In this document: in pieces, positions 8,153 to 16,565 of the stretch
Position numbering within the stretch: position 1 is the first letter of the stretch
Layout of the letters: each line of letters begins with the position of its first letter
Origin: Rhodococcus tukisamuensis NBRC 100609
GTDB taxonomy: Bacteria > Actinomycetota > Actinomycetes > Mycobacteriales > Mycobacteriaceae
Assembly (NCBI RefSeq): GCF_001894985.1
Contig: NZ_BCXG01000018.1
Coordinates: 1-64,000 of the forward strand
Direction: 5' to 3'
DNA: 64,000 nt
Program-made: the position numbers and the translations under genes
Notes under the pieces: model-generated
Databases searched by the model: none
Told to the model about the DNA's origin: nothing
The model's input: only the letters and a program-made list of their open reading frames with translations

Positions 8153-9316
8153 ATGACGCTGCAATCCCACTCCGACGCCGACCAGGTCAGGGTCATCGAG
8201 GCGGCGGCGGCCCCGACCCGGTTCGCCCGTGGCTGGCACTGCCTCGGTCTGCTGAAGTCCTTCCAGGACGGAAAGCCTCACGAGGTCAAGGCATTCGGGA
8301 CCTCGCTGGTGGTCTTCGCGTCCGAGTCCGACGGCAAGATCAACGTCCTCGACGGGTTCTGCCGGCACATGGGCGGCAACCTCGCCCAGGGCACCGTCAA
8401 GGGCGACTCGATCGCCTGCCCGTTCCACGACTGGCGCTGGGCCGGCAACGGCAAGTGCAGCGGCATCCCGTACGCGCGCCGGGTGCCGCCGCTGGCGAAG
8501 ACCCGGTCCTGGCCGACCCTCGAGCGCAACGGTCAGCTGTTCGTCTGGCACGACCCGCAGGGCAGCAAGCCCACCGACGAGGTGACCATCCCCGAGATCG
8601 AGGGCTACGGCACCGACGAGTGGACCGACTGGACCTGGAAGACGCTGCTGGTCGAGGGCTCGCACTGCCGCGAGATCGTCGACAACGTGGTGGACATGGC
8701 GCACTTCTTCTACGTGCACTACGCCTTCCCCCGCTACTTCAAGAACGTCTTCGAGGGACGCGTCGCGACCCAGTACATGAATTCGACTCCGCGGCACGAT
8801 GTCTCGGTGGGCACCAGCTACGACGACCCGAACTCCAGCCTGCGATCGGACGCCTCGTACTTCGGCCCGTCGTACATGATCGACTGGCTGTTCAGCGACG
8901 CCCGGGGCACGACCATCGAGACGGTGCTCATCAACTGCCACTACCCGGTCTCCGACAACTCCTTCGTGCTGCAGTACGGCGCGATGGTCAAGAAGCCCCA
9001 GGACATGTCCGACGAGGAGGCCGCGGATCTGGTCAAGCAGTTCGCGGAAGGTGTCGAGATCGGCTTCGAGCAGGACATCGAGATCTGGAAGAACAAGTCG
9101 CCCATCGACAACCCGCTGCTCTCCGAGGAGGACGGCCCCGTCTACCAGCTGCGCCGCTGGTACAAGCAGTTCTACGTGGACGTCGAGGACGTCACCGAGG
9201 ACATGACCGCGCGGTTCGAGTTCGAGATCGACACCGACCGGGCCGTCAAGAGCTGGGAGGAGGAGGTGGCCGAGAACGTCGCGAACGGTGTCACGCCGGT
9301 GCAGGTGGACGCCTGA
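8153..9316 (+). CDS. kshA: 3-ketosteroid 9-alpha-monooxygenase, oxygenase component
   Basis: This is a 387-residue Rieske non-heme iron oxygenase. The [2Fe-2S] ligands are C70-x-H72 and C89-x2-H92. The mononuclear iron site shows DNVVDMAHFFYVHY (H184, H189), with the third ligand expected in the later FEQDIEIW segment. Length and sequence match KshA (386 residues in M. tuberculosis), which 9-alpha-hydroxylates androst-4-ene-3,17-dione or its CoA precursors and so opens ring B in steroid breakdown. ATG 8153 has GATGAGG upstream and gives the family length. The reductase partner KshB is not in this window, and no further steroid genes lie next to it. Confidence 0.9.
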   Translation: MTLQSHSDADQVRVIEAAAAPTRFARGWHCLGLLKSFQDGKPHEVKAFGTSLVVFASESDGKINVLDGFCRHMGGNLAQGTVKGDSIACPFHDWRWAGNGKCSGIPYARRVPPLAKTRSWPTLERNGQLFVWHDPQGSKPTDEVTIPEIEGYGTDEWTDWTWKTLLVEGSHCREIVDNVVDMAHFFYVHYAFPRYFKNVFEGRVATQYMNSTPRHDVSVGTSYDDPNSSLRSDASYFGPSYMIDWLFSDARGTTIETVLINCHYPVSDNSFVLQYGAMVKKPQDMSDEEAADLVKQFAEGVEIGFEQDIEIWKNKSPIDNPLLSEEDGPVYQLRRWYKQFYVDVEDVTEDMTARFEFEIDTDRAVKSWEEEVAENVANGVTPVQVDA

Positions 9317-9423
9317 CGTCCACGCGGCACTTCGACCCGGCGCCAGCCGAAGTGAGCACGATGCAGGGCATCCGCGCCGCGAGATCGGATGCCCTGCAAC
9401 AGAACTTGATCCGAAGGCAATCG

Positions 9424-9654
9424 GTCTACGAACATGCCCTGCTCTTGCGCCACCCAAACGGGGAGGCTCACGAAGACGGGAAATACCCCGACCGAGAGTT
9501 CTGTCGTGGATCCTGATTCTGGGTTCGATCCCTGTGCGGCCTCAGATGCTCCGCCGCACGCTGCGGCAGACAATGCGAGGAGACCGGAAAGACCGATCGC
9601 AGCGGCCTTCGTGCGGCGGCGACTCTTTGGGCAAGAACATGGAGATTCCGCCAT
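9424..9654 (-). pseudogene. truncated ABC-transporter substrate-binding lipoprotein
   Basis: Reading from ATG 9654 gives a lipoprotein signal (KAAAIGLSGLLALSAAACGG with lipobox LSAAAC). It is followed by ELSVGVFPVFVSLPVWVAQEQGMFVD. The latter is the first strand and helix of NitT/TauT-type periplasmic binding proteins, which normally run to ~330 residues. The resemblance ends near residue 77 and the frame then runs antisense into kshA, so only the N-terminus survives. No permease or ATPase gene is nearby. Confidence 0.6.
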
Positions 9655-9779
9655 CCGCCTGTCGGTCCGCACATACCGGCCGTTCCCACCTGGCCCACCG
9701 ACGCATTTCCGCCACCGGTGTCGTTCGCCGCCGGAAACCTCATCCCCGGCCCTACGCGTGTCCGAAACCTCGGGCGTCA

Positions 9780-9868
9780 GCCACCCAGTGCCCGTTCCAC
9801 CGTCGAACCTTCCCGCCAATCGGGAGAACTCACCGACTTCCCGCACAGGCTCCGCGCAGTCGCGGAAC
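9780..9868. repeat. 89-bp imperfect repeat, copy B
   Basis: This copy is about 80 percent identical to 8014-8102 and has the same orientation (GCCACCCAGTGCCCG ... GCGGAAC). It lies upstream, on the minus strand, of the truncated lipoprotein gene. Confidence 0.7.
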
Positions 9869-9956
9869 GGCCACCACCGGTCAGGTTACGACTGCGCGTA
9901 GATTTCGGGGCTGACACCTCCGGACCTTCGGGCGTGCACGTCGAAGGGATCCTCCG

Positions 9957-10634
9957 CTGCTACTCCAGGCCATCGGGTCCTCGCTGCCGGCGGCGTTGGC
10001 GATCGCGCTCAGTCCGTTTCCGGTGATCGGCGTGGTGCTGCTCCTGGCCGGCCGGCATGGTGGCCGCAACGGCGTGCTGTTTGCTGTCGGGTGGGTCGCC
10101 GGCCTCACGGCGGTGGCCGCGCTCGTGCTGGCGACCCTCTCCGGCGCCGACGACCCGGACAGCACGTCGGCGGCCCTCGCCGACTGGCTGCGGGTGTTCG
10201 CCGGAGCCGCCCTCATCGCGGTGGGGGTGCGCAAGTGGGGGACCCGACCGCGCGCCGGCGACGAGGTCGATCCCCCGGGTTGGATGGCCTCGCTCGGCGA
10301 CGCAACGGCGCGACGCTCCCTGATGCTCGGCGCGTTGCTGTCCGGCACCAACCCGAAGAACTTCGTACTGACGGCGGCGGCAACCGCCGAGATCATCGAA
10401 ACCGGAGTGCACGGCGGCGATCTCGTCATCGCGGTGATCGGCTTCGTAGCCCTCGGCTCTTGCATCGTGGTCGGCGCGGTCATCGCGCACTTCGTCGGCG
10501 GGCAACGCGCGGCGTCTTTGCTGGACTCCGTGCGTGAGTTCATGGTCGCGAACAACACCGTGATCATGGTGCTGGTGCTGCTCATCCTGGGCGCCAATGT
10601 TCTCGGCGAAGGGCTAGCGGGGCTTGGCCGTTGA
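9957..10634 (+). CDS. GAP family membrane protein
   Basis: A multi-pass membrane protein of ~212-225 residues with about six hydrophobic segments (ALSPFPVIGVVLLLAG, GVLFAVGWVAGLTAVAALV, ADWLRVFAGAALIAVGV, NPKNFVLTAAATAEI, LVIAVIGFVALGSCIVVGAVI, NNTVIMVLVLLILGANVLG). This is the pattern of the GAP/Sap family of lipid-export-associated proteins; its activity here is unknown. The start is odd. The canonical TTG at 9996 would cut off LLLQAIGSSLPAA, which family members have. A CTG at 9957 lies seven bases after GAAGGGA and would give the full N-terminus. Confidence 0.75.
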   Translation: MLLQAIGSSLPAALAIALSPFPVIGVVLLLAGRHGGRNGVLFAVGWVAGLTAVAALVLATLSGADDPDSTSAALADWLRVFAGAALIAVGVRKWGTRPRAGDEVDPPGWMASLGDATARRSLMLGALLSGTNPKNFVLTAAATAEIIETGVHGGDLVIAVIGFVALGSCIVVGAVIAHFVGGQRAASLLDSVREFMVANNTVIMVLVLLILGANVLGEGLAGLGR

Positions 10635-10676
10635 CGATGTCCGCCTCGTCCCCAGGCGTCTGACGCAGGGGAGCGC

Positions 10677-11234
10677 TCAGCCGGGTGTGCGTCCCAGCAG
10701 TGCCACGAGCCGGTCGATCGGCGGTGCGGTCGGCGCGACCGGCTGAGGCGGCGCAAAGGGCGACCTACCGTCGGGTATCGAGCCGACGGCGGCCACGGAG
10801 AAGTGCCACGCCCGCTCGGCGATCCCGTCGTCCCACTCGACGTCCTGCCCCGACGCGGTCGCGATGTCCCAGCCGTGCACGAGAACTTCCACCGCACCCA
10901 GCCCCAAGGCGACCGCCGCGGGCACCGTCCCGAAGGGGACGGTGACAGTCTTGTCCGCCGCTCCTGGCGCGCTCACCCCGGCGACCAACCGGGCGGCCGC
11001 CCTCCGGTATGCCTCGAGTTGGCCGGCATTGGCTCCGCCGGCGGTCTCGTCCGGCGCCGCACCGAACGCGTCCGCGTACCTGGTCAGGGATTCGACGAGG
11101 TGTCGAGCCACGTCACCGGTCGACCACGACTGGCACGGCGTTTCCCCACTCCACTGGCCCTCGCGAACCCCGGCGACGATGGTGTCCGTGATGGCGACGG
11201 CACCGATCAGATCGTCGACCTGAGTAGTCATCAT
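10677..11234 (-). CDS. TIGR03086-type metal-binding (DinB/maleylpyruvate isomerase-like) protein
   Basis: The 185-residue protein begins with the two-helix pattern of mycothiol-dependent maleylpyruvate isomerase N-terminal domains (WSGETPCQSWSTGDVARHLVESLTRYADAFG). It continues with VEVLVHGWDIATASGQ. H46 together with the HGWD histidine would be the metal ligands of the DinB-like four-helix bundle. Proteins of this family are cytosolic and presumed mycothiol-linked, with no defined substrate. GGAGG lies just before the two adjacent ATG codons (11234 and 11231). It converges on the GAP gene. Confidence 0.8.
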   Translation of the reverse strand: MMTTQVDDLIGAVAITDTIVAGVREGQWSGETPCQSWSTGDVARHLVESLTRYADAFGAAPDETAGGANAGQLEAYRRAAARLVAGVSAPGAADKTVTVPFGTVPAAVALGLGAVEVLVHGWDIATASGQDVEWDDGIAERAWHFSVAAVGSIPDGRSPFAPPQPVAPTAPPIDRLVALLGRTPG

Positions 11235-11504
11235 GACCTCCTAGGGGTGCACGCATACTTGAAGCTGGAGACGGCCGACCCGCAGAACTGGGCCTCATCC
11301 ACCCAGGAGCGCTGCCGAAACACCCTCCAAGAGAAGCGCATGCGTGAGGATGCAGGTAGGTCTGACCCGGCACGGGCACTGCGGCGCCAGGCTCAGGACT
11401 TCGTTGTCGGCCTGCCCGCCACTTGATTCGATCCAGCAGGCTTTCCGTGACGAACATCGGTCGCGTCGCTCGCTGGTCCGACCGCCCGTCAGGCGGCCTC
11501 CAGT

Positions 11505-11984
11505 TCACTGTTCTGGCGTCTGAGTTTGCTTTCCGCTCGCGCCGCCGTTGTGAGCTTCGATGGCCTCGACGGACTTCCTGAACGGCTTTCCCAGGACGCG
11601 GGTGCCGAAGACTCCGAGCACGCCCGCGAGAAGCCGTCCCCTGAGGTTCTTGCCGTCGCGGACAATGACCACATCCACCTCGGTCTCACCTGTGGGCTGC
11701 TGAGTGAGGGTGTAGGTGTGGCCCGAGGCACCACCCCACAGGTTGGAGTCCGTGGTCCTCATCACGACGCGATGGGGGTCGGTCCAGTCGTAGTGCAGGG
11801 TTTCCCAGATACCGTTCGAGCCCTCCGTGACATCGGCGTCATGGGGGCCCTCGTGATGCACTTTGAGGTAGCTGTCTGCGCTGTTGCCGAAGATTTCCTC
11901 GCGACCCGGCCCGAAGTCGGTGAGACCGGCAAGGACCTGCTCGGGCGTCGCGGTGGTCGTCTGGTGGAGATGGATCGTGGTCAT
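11505..11984 (-). CDS. SRPBCC family protein
   Basis: This is a 159-residue START/Bet v1-like protein starting MTTIHLHQTTTATPEQVLAGLTDFGPGR. Alternating strands follow (YLKVHHEG, GIWETLHYDW, RVVMRTTDSN, TYTLTQQP, EVDVVIVRDG), then a long C-terminal helix. SRPBCC proteins bind hydrophobic ligands in a deep cavity. No catalytic motif was seen and the function is unknown. ATG 11984 was preferred over the upstream ATG at 12053 because the family domain begins there. Confidence 0.8.
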   Translation of the reverse strand: MTTIHLHQTTTATPEQVLAGLTDFGPGREEIFGNSADSYLKVHHEGPHDADVTEGSNGIWETLHYDWTDPHRVVMRTTDSNLWGGASGHTYTLTQQPTGETEVDVVIVRDGKNLRGRLLAGVLGVFGTRVLGKPFRKSVEAIEAHNGGASGKQTQTPEQ

Positions 11985-12080
11985 GGCGGCTTCCTTGACA
12001 CTGGGGTGATCCGCTCCGGTCCTGAAGGCCGGGGGAGGTGACATCTCCAGCACACCACGCGTCGTGGTGGGCGTCCAGGG

Positions 12081-12410
12081 TCAGCCCATCTCGGCGTGCC
12101 GGTAGCACCAACGCCACGCCTCGCCCGGCTCGTGCGAGCGCATGACGGGGTGTCCCGTCTGCTCGAAATGCGCGGTCGCGTGCCGGTGGGGACTCGAGTC
12201 GCAACATCCGACGTGGCCGCAGGTGAGACAGATCCGCAGGTGCGCCCAGTTCTGCTCACCGAGCGCCGCGCATTCCTCGCAGAGGCCGGGCGTGCGCGGC
12301 TCAGGGTCCGGTCCGGTGGCCGCGGCGAGTTCGTTGCAGGACCCGGCGGTGGCCGGACCCGGGGATCCCGCTCGGATGCGGTCAGCCGCGCGACGCAGAG
12401 CTCTCTTCAT
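12081..12410 (-). CDS. UBP-type zinc-finger protein
   Basis: This 109-residue protein has a short basic N-terminus followed by a ZnF-UBP domain: CEECAALGEQNWAHLRICLTCGHVGCCD, then HRHATAHFEQTGHPV and EAWRWCYRH. The Cys/His ligands for three zinc ions look complete. In actinobacteria this domain is often encoded next to, or fused with, a CPA1 Na+/H+ antiporter, and here such a gene is divergent at 12476. ATG 12410 has a strong GGGAGGTG site. A role as a regulator of the antiporter is an inference. Confidence 0.85.
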   Translation of the reverse strand: MKRALRRAADRIRAGSPGPATAGSCNELAAATGPDPEPRTPGLCEECAALGEQNWAHLRICLTCGHVGCCDSSPHRHATAHFEQTGHPVMRSHEPGEAWRWCYRHAEMG

Positions 12411-12420
12411 CACCTCCCAT

Positions 12421-12435
12421 CCTGCATGCTGCAGG
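12421..12435. promoter_or_regulatory. short palindrome in divergent promoter region
   Basis: CCTGCA and TGCAGG flank a TGC centre in the 65-base gap between the zinc-finger and antiporter genes. It may be a shared operator; nothing else supports it. Confidence 0.3.
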
Positions 12436-12475
12436 GTGGGATATCTACACATCCGACCGCTGGACGGAGACCGCC

Positions 12476-14074
12476 GTGAACGTGGCCCTGCTCGCCGTCG
12501 CGGTGGCGGCGTTGCTTACCGCCGCCGTCGCGCGGCGCTTGAACTGGTCGGCGCCGCTGCTGCTGGTCCCGGTCGGATTGGCCGGGTCGCAGATCCCCGG
12601 ACTCCCGGACACCGCCCTCGATCCCGATCTCGTGTTGTACGCAGTACTACCGCCGCTGCTCTACTCGGCCGCGCTCGACAGTTCCTCGCTTGCGATGCGC
12701 CGCAATGCGCGCTCGATCGGGCTGCTCGCGGTCGGGCTGCCGCTTGCAACCACCGCCGTTGTCGGGGTCGTCGCGTACCTCACCATTCCCCAGTTTCCGT
12801 TGGCCGCCGCGCTGGTACTCGGGGCGGTCGTGGCCCCGCCGGATGCGGTGTCCGCCAGCGCGATCGGACGGCGTCTCGGCCTGCCGCGACGGATCATGAC
12901 ACTGCTCGGCGGCGAAAGCCTGCTCAACGACGCGACCGCGCTCACCGCATACCGTGTCGCACTCGCCGCCGCGGTCGGCACCGGGGTGACCCTGGCAGAG
13001 GGGGTGCGCACCTTCCTCGGTGCCGCGGTCGGCGGCACGCTGATCGGCATCGGTGTGGGAATCGTCGTGGCCGCGATCCGTTCGCGGCTCTCGGATCCGG
13101 TGATGGAGAGCGGGATCGGGCTCCTGGTCCCATTCGTCGCGTACCTGGCGGCCGAGGAGGTGCACAGTTCCGGCGTGATCGCGGTCGTTGTCGCCGGCCT
13201 GTATCTGGGCCAGCGGTCGACTCGCGCCGGGTACGCGACTCGCCTGCAGGACACGGCGGTGTGGAAGGCCGTCGATGTCGTCCTCGAATCGTTCGTCTTC
13301 CTACTGATCGGACTGCAACTCCCGAGCGTCGTACAGGGGCTCCACGGCCGCAGTGCTGTCGAAGTCGTCGGCGCCTCCGTCGCCGTGCTCGTCGCGGTCA
13401 TCGCCGTCCGGCTGCTGTGGGTCTACCCCGCGACCTACCTCCCCCGCCTGCTGTCCGCGCGGATCCGCGAGCGGGAGCCGGCACCGCCTCCCCGCGGGGT
13501 GTTCGTGGTCGCGTGGTCCGGAATGCGCGGTGTGGTCTCACTTGCTGCCGCATTCGCGATCCCGCTGACCGTCAATTCGGGCGACCCATTCCCTGAGCGC
13601 GACATGATCCTGTTCATCACCTTCGCCGTCGTGGTGGGCACCCTGCTCCTGCACGGGTTGACCCTGCCGTGGCTGATCACCCGACTGGGGGTCGACAACG
13701 AAGAAGAACGCCGCAAGGACGCGCTGGCCCTGGCCGCCGCACAGGACAAGGCCGCACGGGCCGCAACGGAGGTGCTCGACAGCCTGGTCGCAAGCTCCGA
13801 CGGAGACCCCGCCGCCGTCCGGGAGCGAGCCGCGGAGATCCTGCGTACCTGGAGCGAGCACCGCGCCCACGCGGCATGGGAGCGGCTCGGGCGCAGTGAG
13901 GCCGAGTTGGGCGAGAGCCCGTCCGCCGCGTTCCGCGCCCTGCGTCTGCAGATGCTGGACACCGAGCGAGGCATCTTCATCGCAGAGCGGGACAACGGGC
14001 GAATCGACGACGAGGTACTGCGGCAGGTGCTGCGCGAACTCGACCTGGAGGAGGCGACCCTGAACCGGGAGTAG
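12476..14074 (+). CDS. CPA1-family Na+/H+ antiporter
   Basis: The 532-residue protein has about twelve membrane segments in residues 1-400, then a charged cytoplasmic tail (~130 residues, ending ELDLEEATLNRE). Family signatures include VVAPPDAVSASAIGRRLGLPRRI, GGESLLNDATAL with the ND ion-binding pair, and a late SGMRGVVSLAAAFAIPL. It exchanges sodium or potassium for protons across the plasma membrane. The start is GTG 12476, preceded by GGAGA. The UBP zinc-finger gene is divergent, a known pairing for this transporter type. Confidence 0.92.
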   Translation: MNVALLAVAVAALLTAAVARRLNWSAPLLLVPVGLAGSQIPGLPDTALDPDLVLYAVLPPLLYSAALDSSSLAMRRNARSIGLLAVGLPLATTAVVGVVAYLTIPQFPLAAALVLGAVVAPPDAVSASAIGRRLGLPRRIMTLLGGESLLNDATALTAYRVALAAAVGTGVTLAEGVRTFLGAAVGGTLIGIGVGIVVAAIRSRLSDPVMESGIGLLVPFVAYLAAEEVHSSGVIAVVVAGLYLGQRSTRAGYATRLQDTAVWKAVDVVLESFVFLLIGLQLPSVVQGLHGRSAVEVVGASVAVLVAVIAVRLLWVYPATYLPRLLSARIREREPAPPPRGVFVVAWSGMRGVVSLAAAFAIPLTVNSGDPFPERDMILFITFAVVVGTLLLHGLTLPWLITRLGVDNEEERRKDALALAAAQDKAARAATEVLDSLVASSDGDPAAVRERAAEILRTWSEHRAHAAWERLGRSEAELGESPSAAFRALRLQMLDTERGIFIAERDNGRIDDEVLRQVLRELDLEEATLNRE

Positions 14075-14120
14075 GTCCCGGACCGTGCTTGTCGGACACC
14101 CCGTCGTCTCGATCCAGAAC

Positions 14121-15101
14121 CTACCGTCGCCGCACCTTCTCCTCCGCTGGATTGTCGCCGTCGATACGGCGTGGGGTCGTTGCCCAGGACGGGCGCCAGG
14201 TCGTCTCCGGAGGCGGCGCGAGGCTTCCGAAGTGGTTGATGATCTTCCGTAGTCCGGGGTGCGGATTCGTTCTGGGGAGGATGAGCGAAAGCGGGTATGC
14301 GAGTGTCGGATTCACGATCGGGATGCGGCGTAGGTCGTGGTCCGTCGGCCAGATGTACCGATCGCGTGCCCCGACGAGGGTGGCCACGTCTGCGGAGTCC
14401 GCGAGGGTTTCCAGGAGTACTTCGTCGCCGAAGTGCGGGCCGGCCGCGTCGATGCTGAGGTCGAATTCGGTGACGAGCTGGTCGTAGAACTCCGCCCATT
14501 CGGTGCGCGGCGCGATACCCGGCACCCAGATCCGATGCCGGCGCAGCTGTGGCGGCGCCAGTGTTCGTGCGGAGGCAAGAGGATGCCTCGGGCCGACAAG
14601 GAGTTCCAGCGGGGAGTCGAACGCGTGGATCATCTGCACCTCACGTGGCAACGTGGCCGGATCGGTGACCGTGCGGAACGAGGCGTCGATGTCGCCGGCC
14701 TCGACGGCGGCGACCGCCACGTGTGGGTCGTTGACCTTGAGGGTCACCACGTCGAGGTCGGTTCCGGGATGTGACCGCCAGTAGTCGTGCAGGACGACGG
14801 CCTGCGCGGACCGCAGACCGAGGACGTCGATCCGAAGGGCCCGCGAGCCCGGCCTGATCGCGGTGACGGCGCGATCGACACCCGTGACGATGCCTCGTGC
14901 GTGGGGCAGAAACGCCTGGCCGTCGAGAGTCAGCTCGACCCCCCGGGCGGTACGGGTGAACAAGCGGACCTCGAGCTCCCGCTCCAGGGTCGCGATCCGC
15001 TTGGAGACGGCCTGCTGCGTGACGCCCAGCTCGTTGGCCGCGTGTTGCAGCTGTCCCAGCTCGGCCGCCCGGACGAACGATCGCACTGCCTCGGTGTCCA
15101 T
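14121..15101 (-). CDS. LysR family transcriptional regulator
   Basis: A 326-residue LysR protein with an N-terminal winged helix-turn-helix (AAELGQLQHAANELGVTQQAVSKRIATLERELEVRLFTRT, residues 11-50) and a two-lobed effector domain. The tail beyond residue 300 (PPPETTWRPSWATTPRRI) is an unstructured extension. It is divergent from the MFS gene at 15226 and an inverted repeat lies between them, so it probably controls that exporter in response to an unknown ligand. Confidence 0.92.
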   Translation of the reverse strand: MDTEAVRSFVRAAELGQLQHAANELGVTQQAVSKRIATLERELEVRLFTRTARGVELTLDGQAFLPHARGIVTGVDRAVTAIRPGSRALRIDVLGLRSAQAVVLHDYWRSHPGTDLDVVTLKVNDPHVAVAAVEAGDIDASFRTVTDPATLPREVQMIHAFDSPLELLVGPRHPLASARTLAPPQLRRHRIWVPGIAPRTEWAEFYDQLVTEFDLSIDAAGPHFGDEVLLETLADSADVATLVGARDRYIWPTDHDLRRIPIVNPTLAYPLSLILPRTNPHPGLRKIINHFGSLAPPPETTWRPSWATTPRRIDGDNPAEEKVRRR

Positions 15102-15121
15102 CGGCTCAGCCTATGCATGCC

Positions 15122-15155
15122 CAACTGTTCGTTGTGGCTCGCCGGGAAACAGTTG
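15122..15155. promoter_or_regulatory. candidate LysR operator
   Basis: CAACTGTT (15122-15129) and AACAGTTG (15148-15155) form an 8-bp inverted repeat. CAACTGTTCGTTG inside the left half is itself partly palindromic. The site lies just upstream of the LysR start and ~70 bases before the MFS start. Confidence 0.5.
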
Positions 15156-15225
15156 TTTGATCCTGCGTCGGTACCGCTGCTGTGATCTGGCGGACCCAAA
15201 CATCGGTTGCCCTCGGAGGAGTCAC

Positions 15226-16497
15226 GTGCGCGTGCAGTTGGGAAGCAGCTTCGGCTGGCTGTGGTCGGCGTACGCCGTCAGCACCTACGGCACGTGGATC
15301 GCCTTCGGAGCGTTCCCGCTCATCGCGGTGCAGGTGCTGCACTCGCCGGCATTCGCCGTCTCGCTCCTCGAGGCGACCGGGCTCGCCGTCGCGGCGATCG
15401 TGGCGGTCCCGCTCGGGCCGTGGGTCGAACACCGGGCGAAACGCCCGGTGATGGTCGCGACCGACCTGGCCCGGTTCCTCGCGATGGCGAGCATTCCGAT
15501 CGCGTACTTCCTCGGCTTGCTGACCTACGGCCAACTGCTGGTCGTCTCGGTCATCGCCGGAGCCTCGAGCATCGTCTTCACCGCCGCCTCCGGCGCGTAC
15601 CTGAAGCACCTCGTCCGCAGCGATCACCTCCTGGTCGCGAACGGACGATTCGAAGGAACGAGCTGGGTGGCGACCGCGGCCGGCCCGCCCCTCGGCGGCG
15701 CGCTCCTCGGGCTGCTCGGCCCGGTCGTCACCGTCGCCGTCGACGCCCTCAGCTTTCTGCTGTCCGCACTCGGGGTCCGCCGCATCCGCGGAGACGATGT
15801 CGCAGCGCCCCGCGATCCGGCCGTCAGGTTCCGTGCCACCGACCTTCTGGACGGCTGGCGATTCATCCTCGACGACCGCGTCCTGCGGCGCCTGTTCCTC
15901 AACTCGGTGACAGTCAGCGGCCTGATCATGGCCACCGTCCCGCTCCTGGCCGTCCTCCTGCTGGGCGAATACCAATTCCCCGCTTGGCAATACGGTCTCG
16001 CCTTCGGGATCCCTGCCCTCGGCGGGTTCGCGGGCGCCCGCCTCTCCACGCGCCTGGTCGCCCGCTACGGTCGGCACCGGGTCATGACCCTCTCCGGCTG
16101 GCTGCGCTCGATCTTCCCGCTCGGACTCGCCTTCACCCAACCCGGCACATCCGGACTCCTCACGGTGATAGTCGTCGAGGGCCTGCTGATCACCTGCATG
16201 GGCATCTTCAACCCCATCAACGCGACAGAACGCCTGCAACGCACTCCCCCCGATCACGCCGCTCGGGTCCTCACTGCATGGAGTGTCAGCAGCAAACTCG
16301 CCCAGGCCATCCTCATGGTGGCCTGGGGCGTCATCGCAACACTCACCGACTCGCTCACCGCGATTACTGCCTCCGGCGTTCTGCTGGTCGCCACCCCACT
16401 CCTGCTACCCAAACGCACACACATGCCTGAACCCGAGGCCGCCGCATCAGCCGAAGGCGTCCGGGCCGCACCCGAGGGGATTCGAACGGCCAGTTGA
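15226..16497 (+). CDS. MFS transporter (drug-efflux type)
   Basis: This is a 423-residue protein starting at GTG 15226, with GGAGGA six bases upstream. It has ~12 membrane segments. The first begins GSSFGWLWSAYAVSTYGTWIAFGAFPLIAV, followed by GPWVEHRAKRPVMVATDLARF, a loop with the basic residues expected between segments 2 and 3. The layout resembles Gram-positive MFS exporters of the enterobactin-exporter/macrolide type. The partner LysR gene is divergent. Substrate unknown. Confidence 0.88.
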   Translation: MRVQLGSSFGWLWSAYAVSTYGTWIAFGAFPLIAVQVLHSPAFAVSLLEATGLAVAAIVAVPLGPWVEHRAKRPVMVATDLARFLAMASIPIAYFLGLLTYGQLLVVSVIAGASSIVFTAASGAYLKHLVRSDHLLVANGRFEGTSWVATAAGPPLGGALLGLLGPVVTVAVDALSFLLSALGVRRIRGDDVAAPRDPAVRFRATDLLDGWRFILDDRVLRRLFLNSVTVSGLIMATVPLLAVLLLGEYQFPAWQYGLAFGIPALGGFAGARLSTRLVARYGRHRVMTLSGWLRSIFPLGLAFTQPGTSGLLTVIVVEGLLITCMGIFNPINATERLQRTPPDHAARVLTAWSVSSKLAQAILMVAWGVIATLTDSLTAITASGVLLVATPLLLPKRTHMPEPEAAASAEGVRAAPEGIRTAS

Positions 16498-16565
16498 GCC
16501 GGCCCGGACCCGGAAGTCCATCGCGCCCACGACTGGTCCGGGGGTGCGACGCCCCCGGCGGAGGT

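Larger units (their letters stand above)
9317..9956. other. 640-bp region without an intact gene
   Basis: After kshA the region contains a broken lipoprotein gene on the minus strand (9424-9654) and the second copy of an 89-bp repeat (9780-9868). No complete gene is supported. Confidence 0.6.

Noticed and set aside
7493-9457. 654-codon minus-strand frame over kshA
   Set aside because: It is antisense to kshA and to the secreted-protein gene, with no recognisable domain and no ribosome-binding site.
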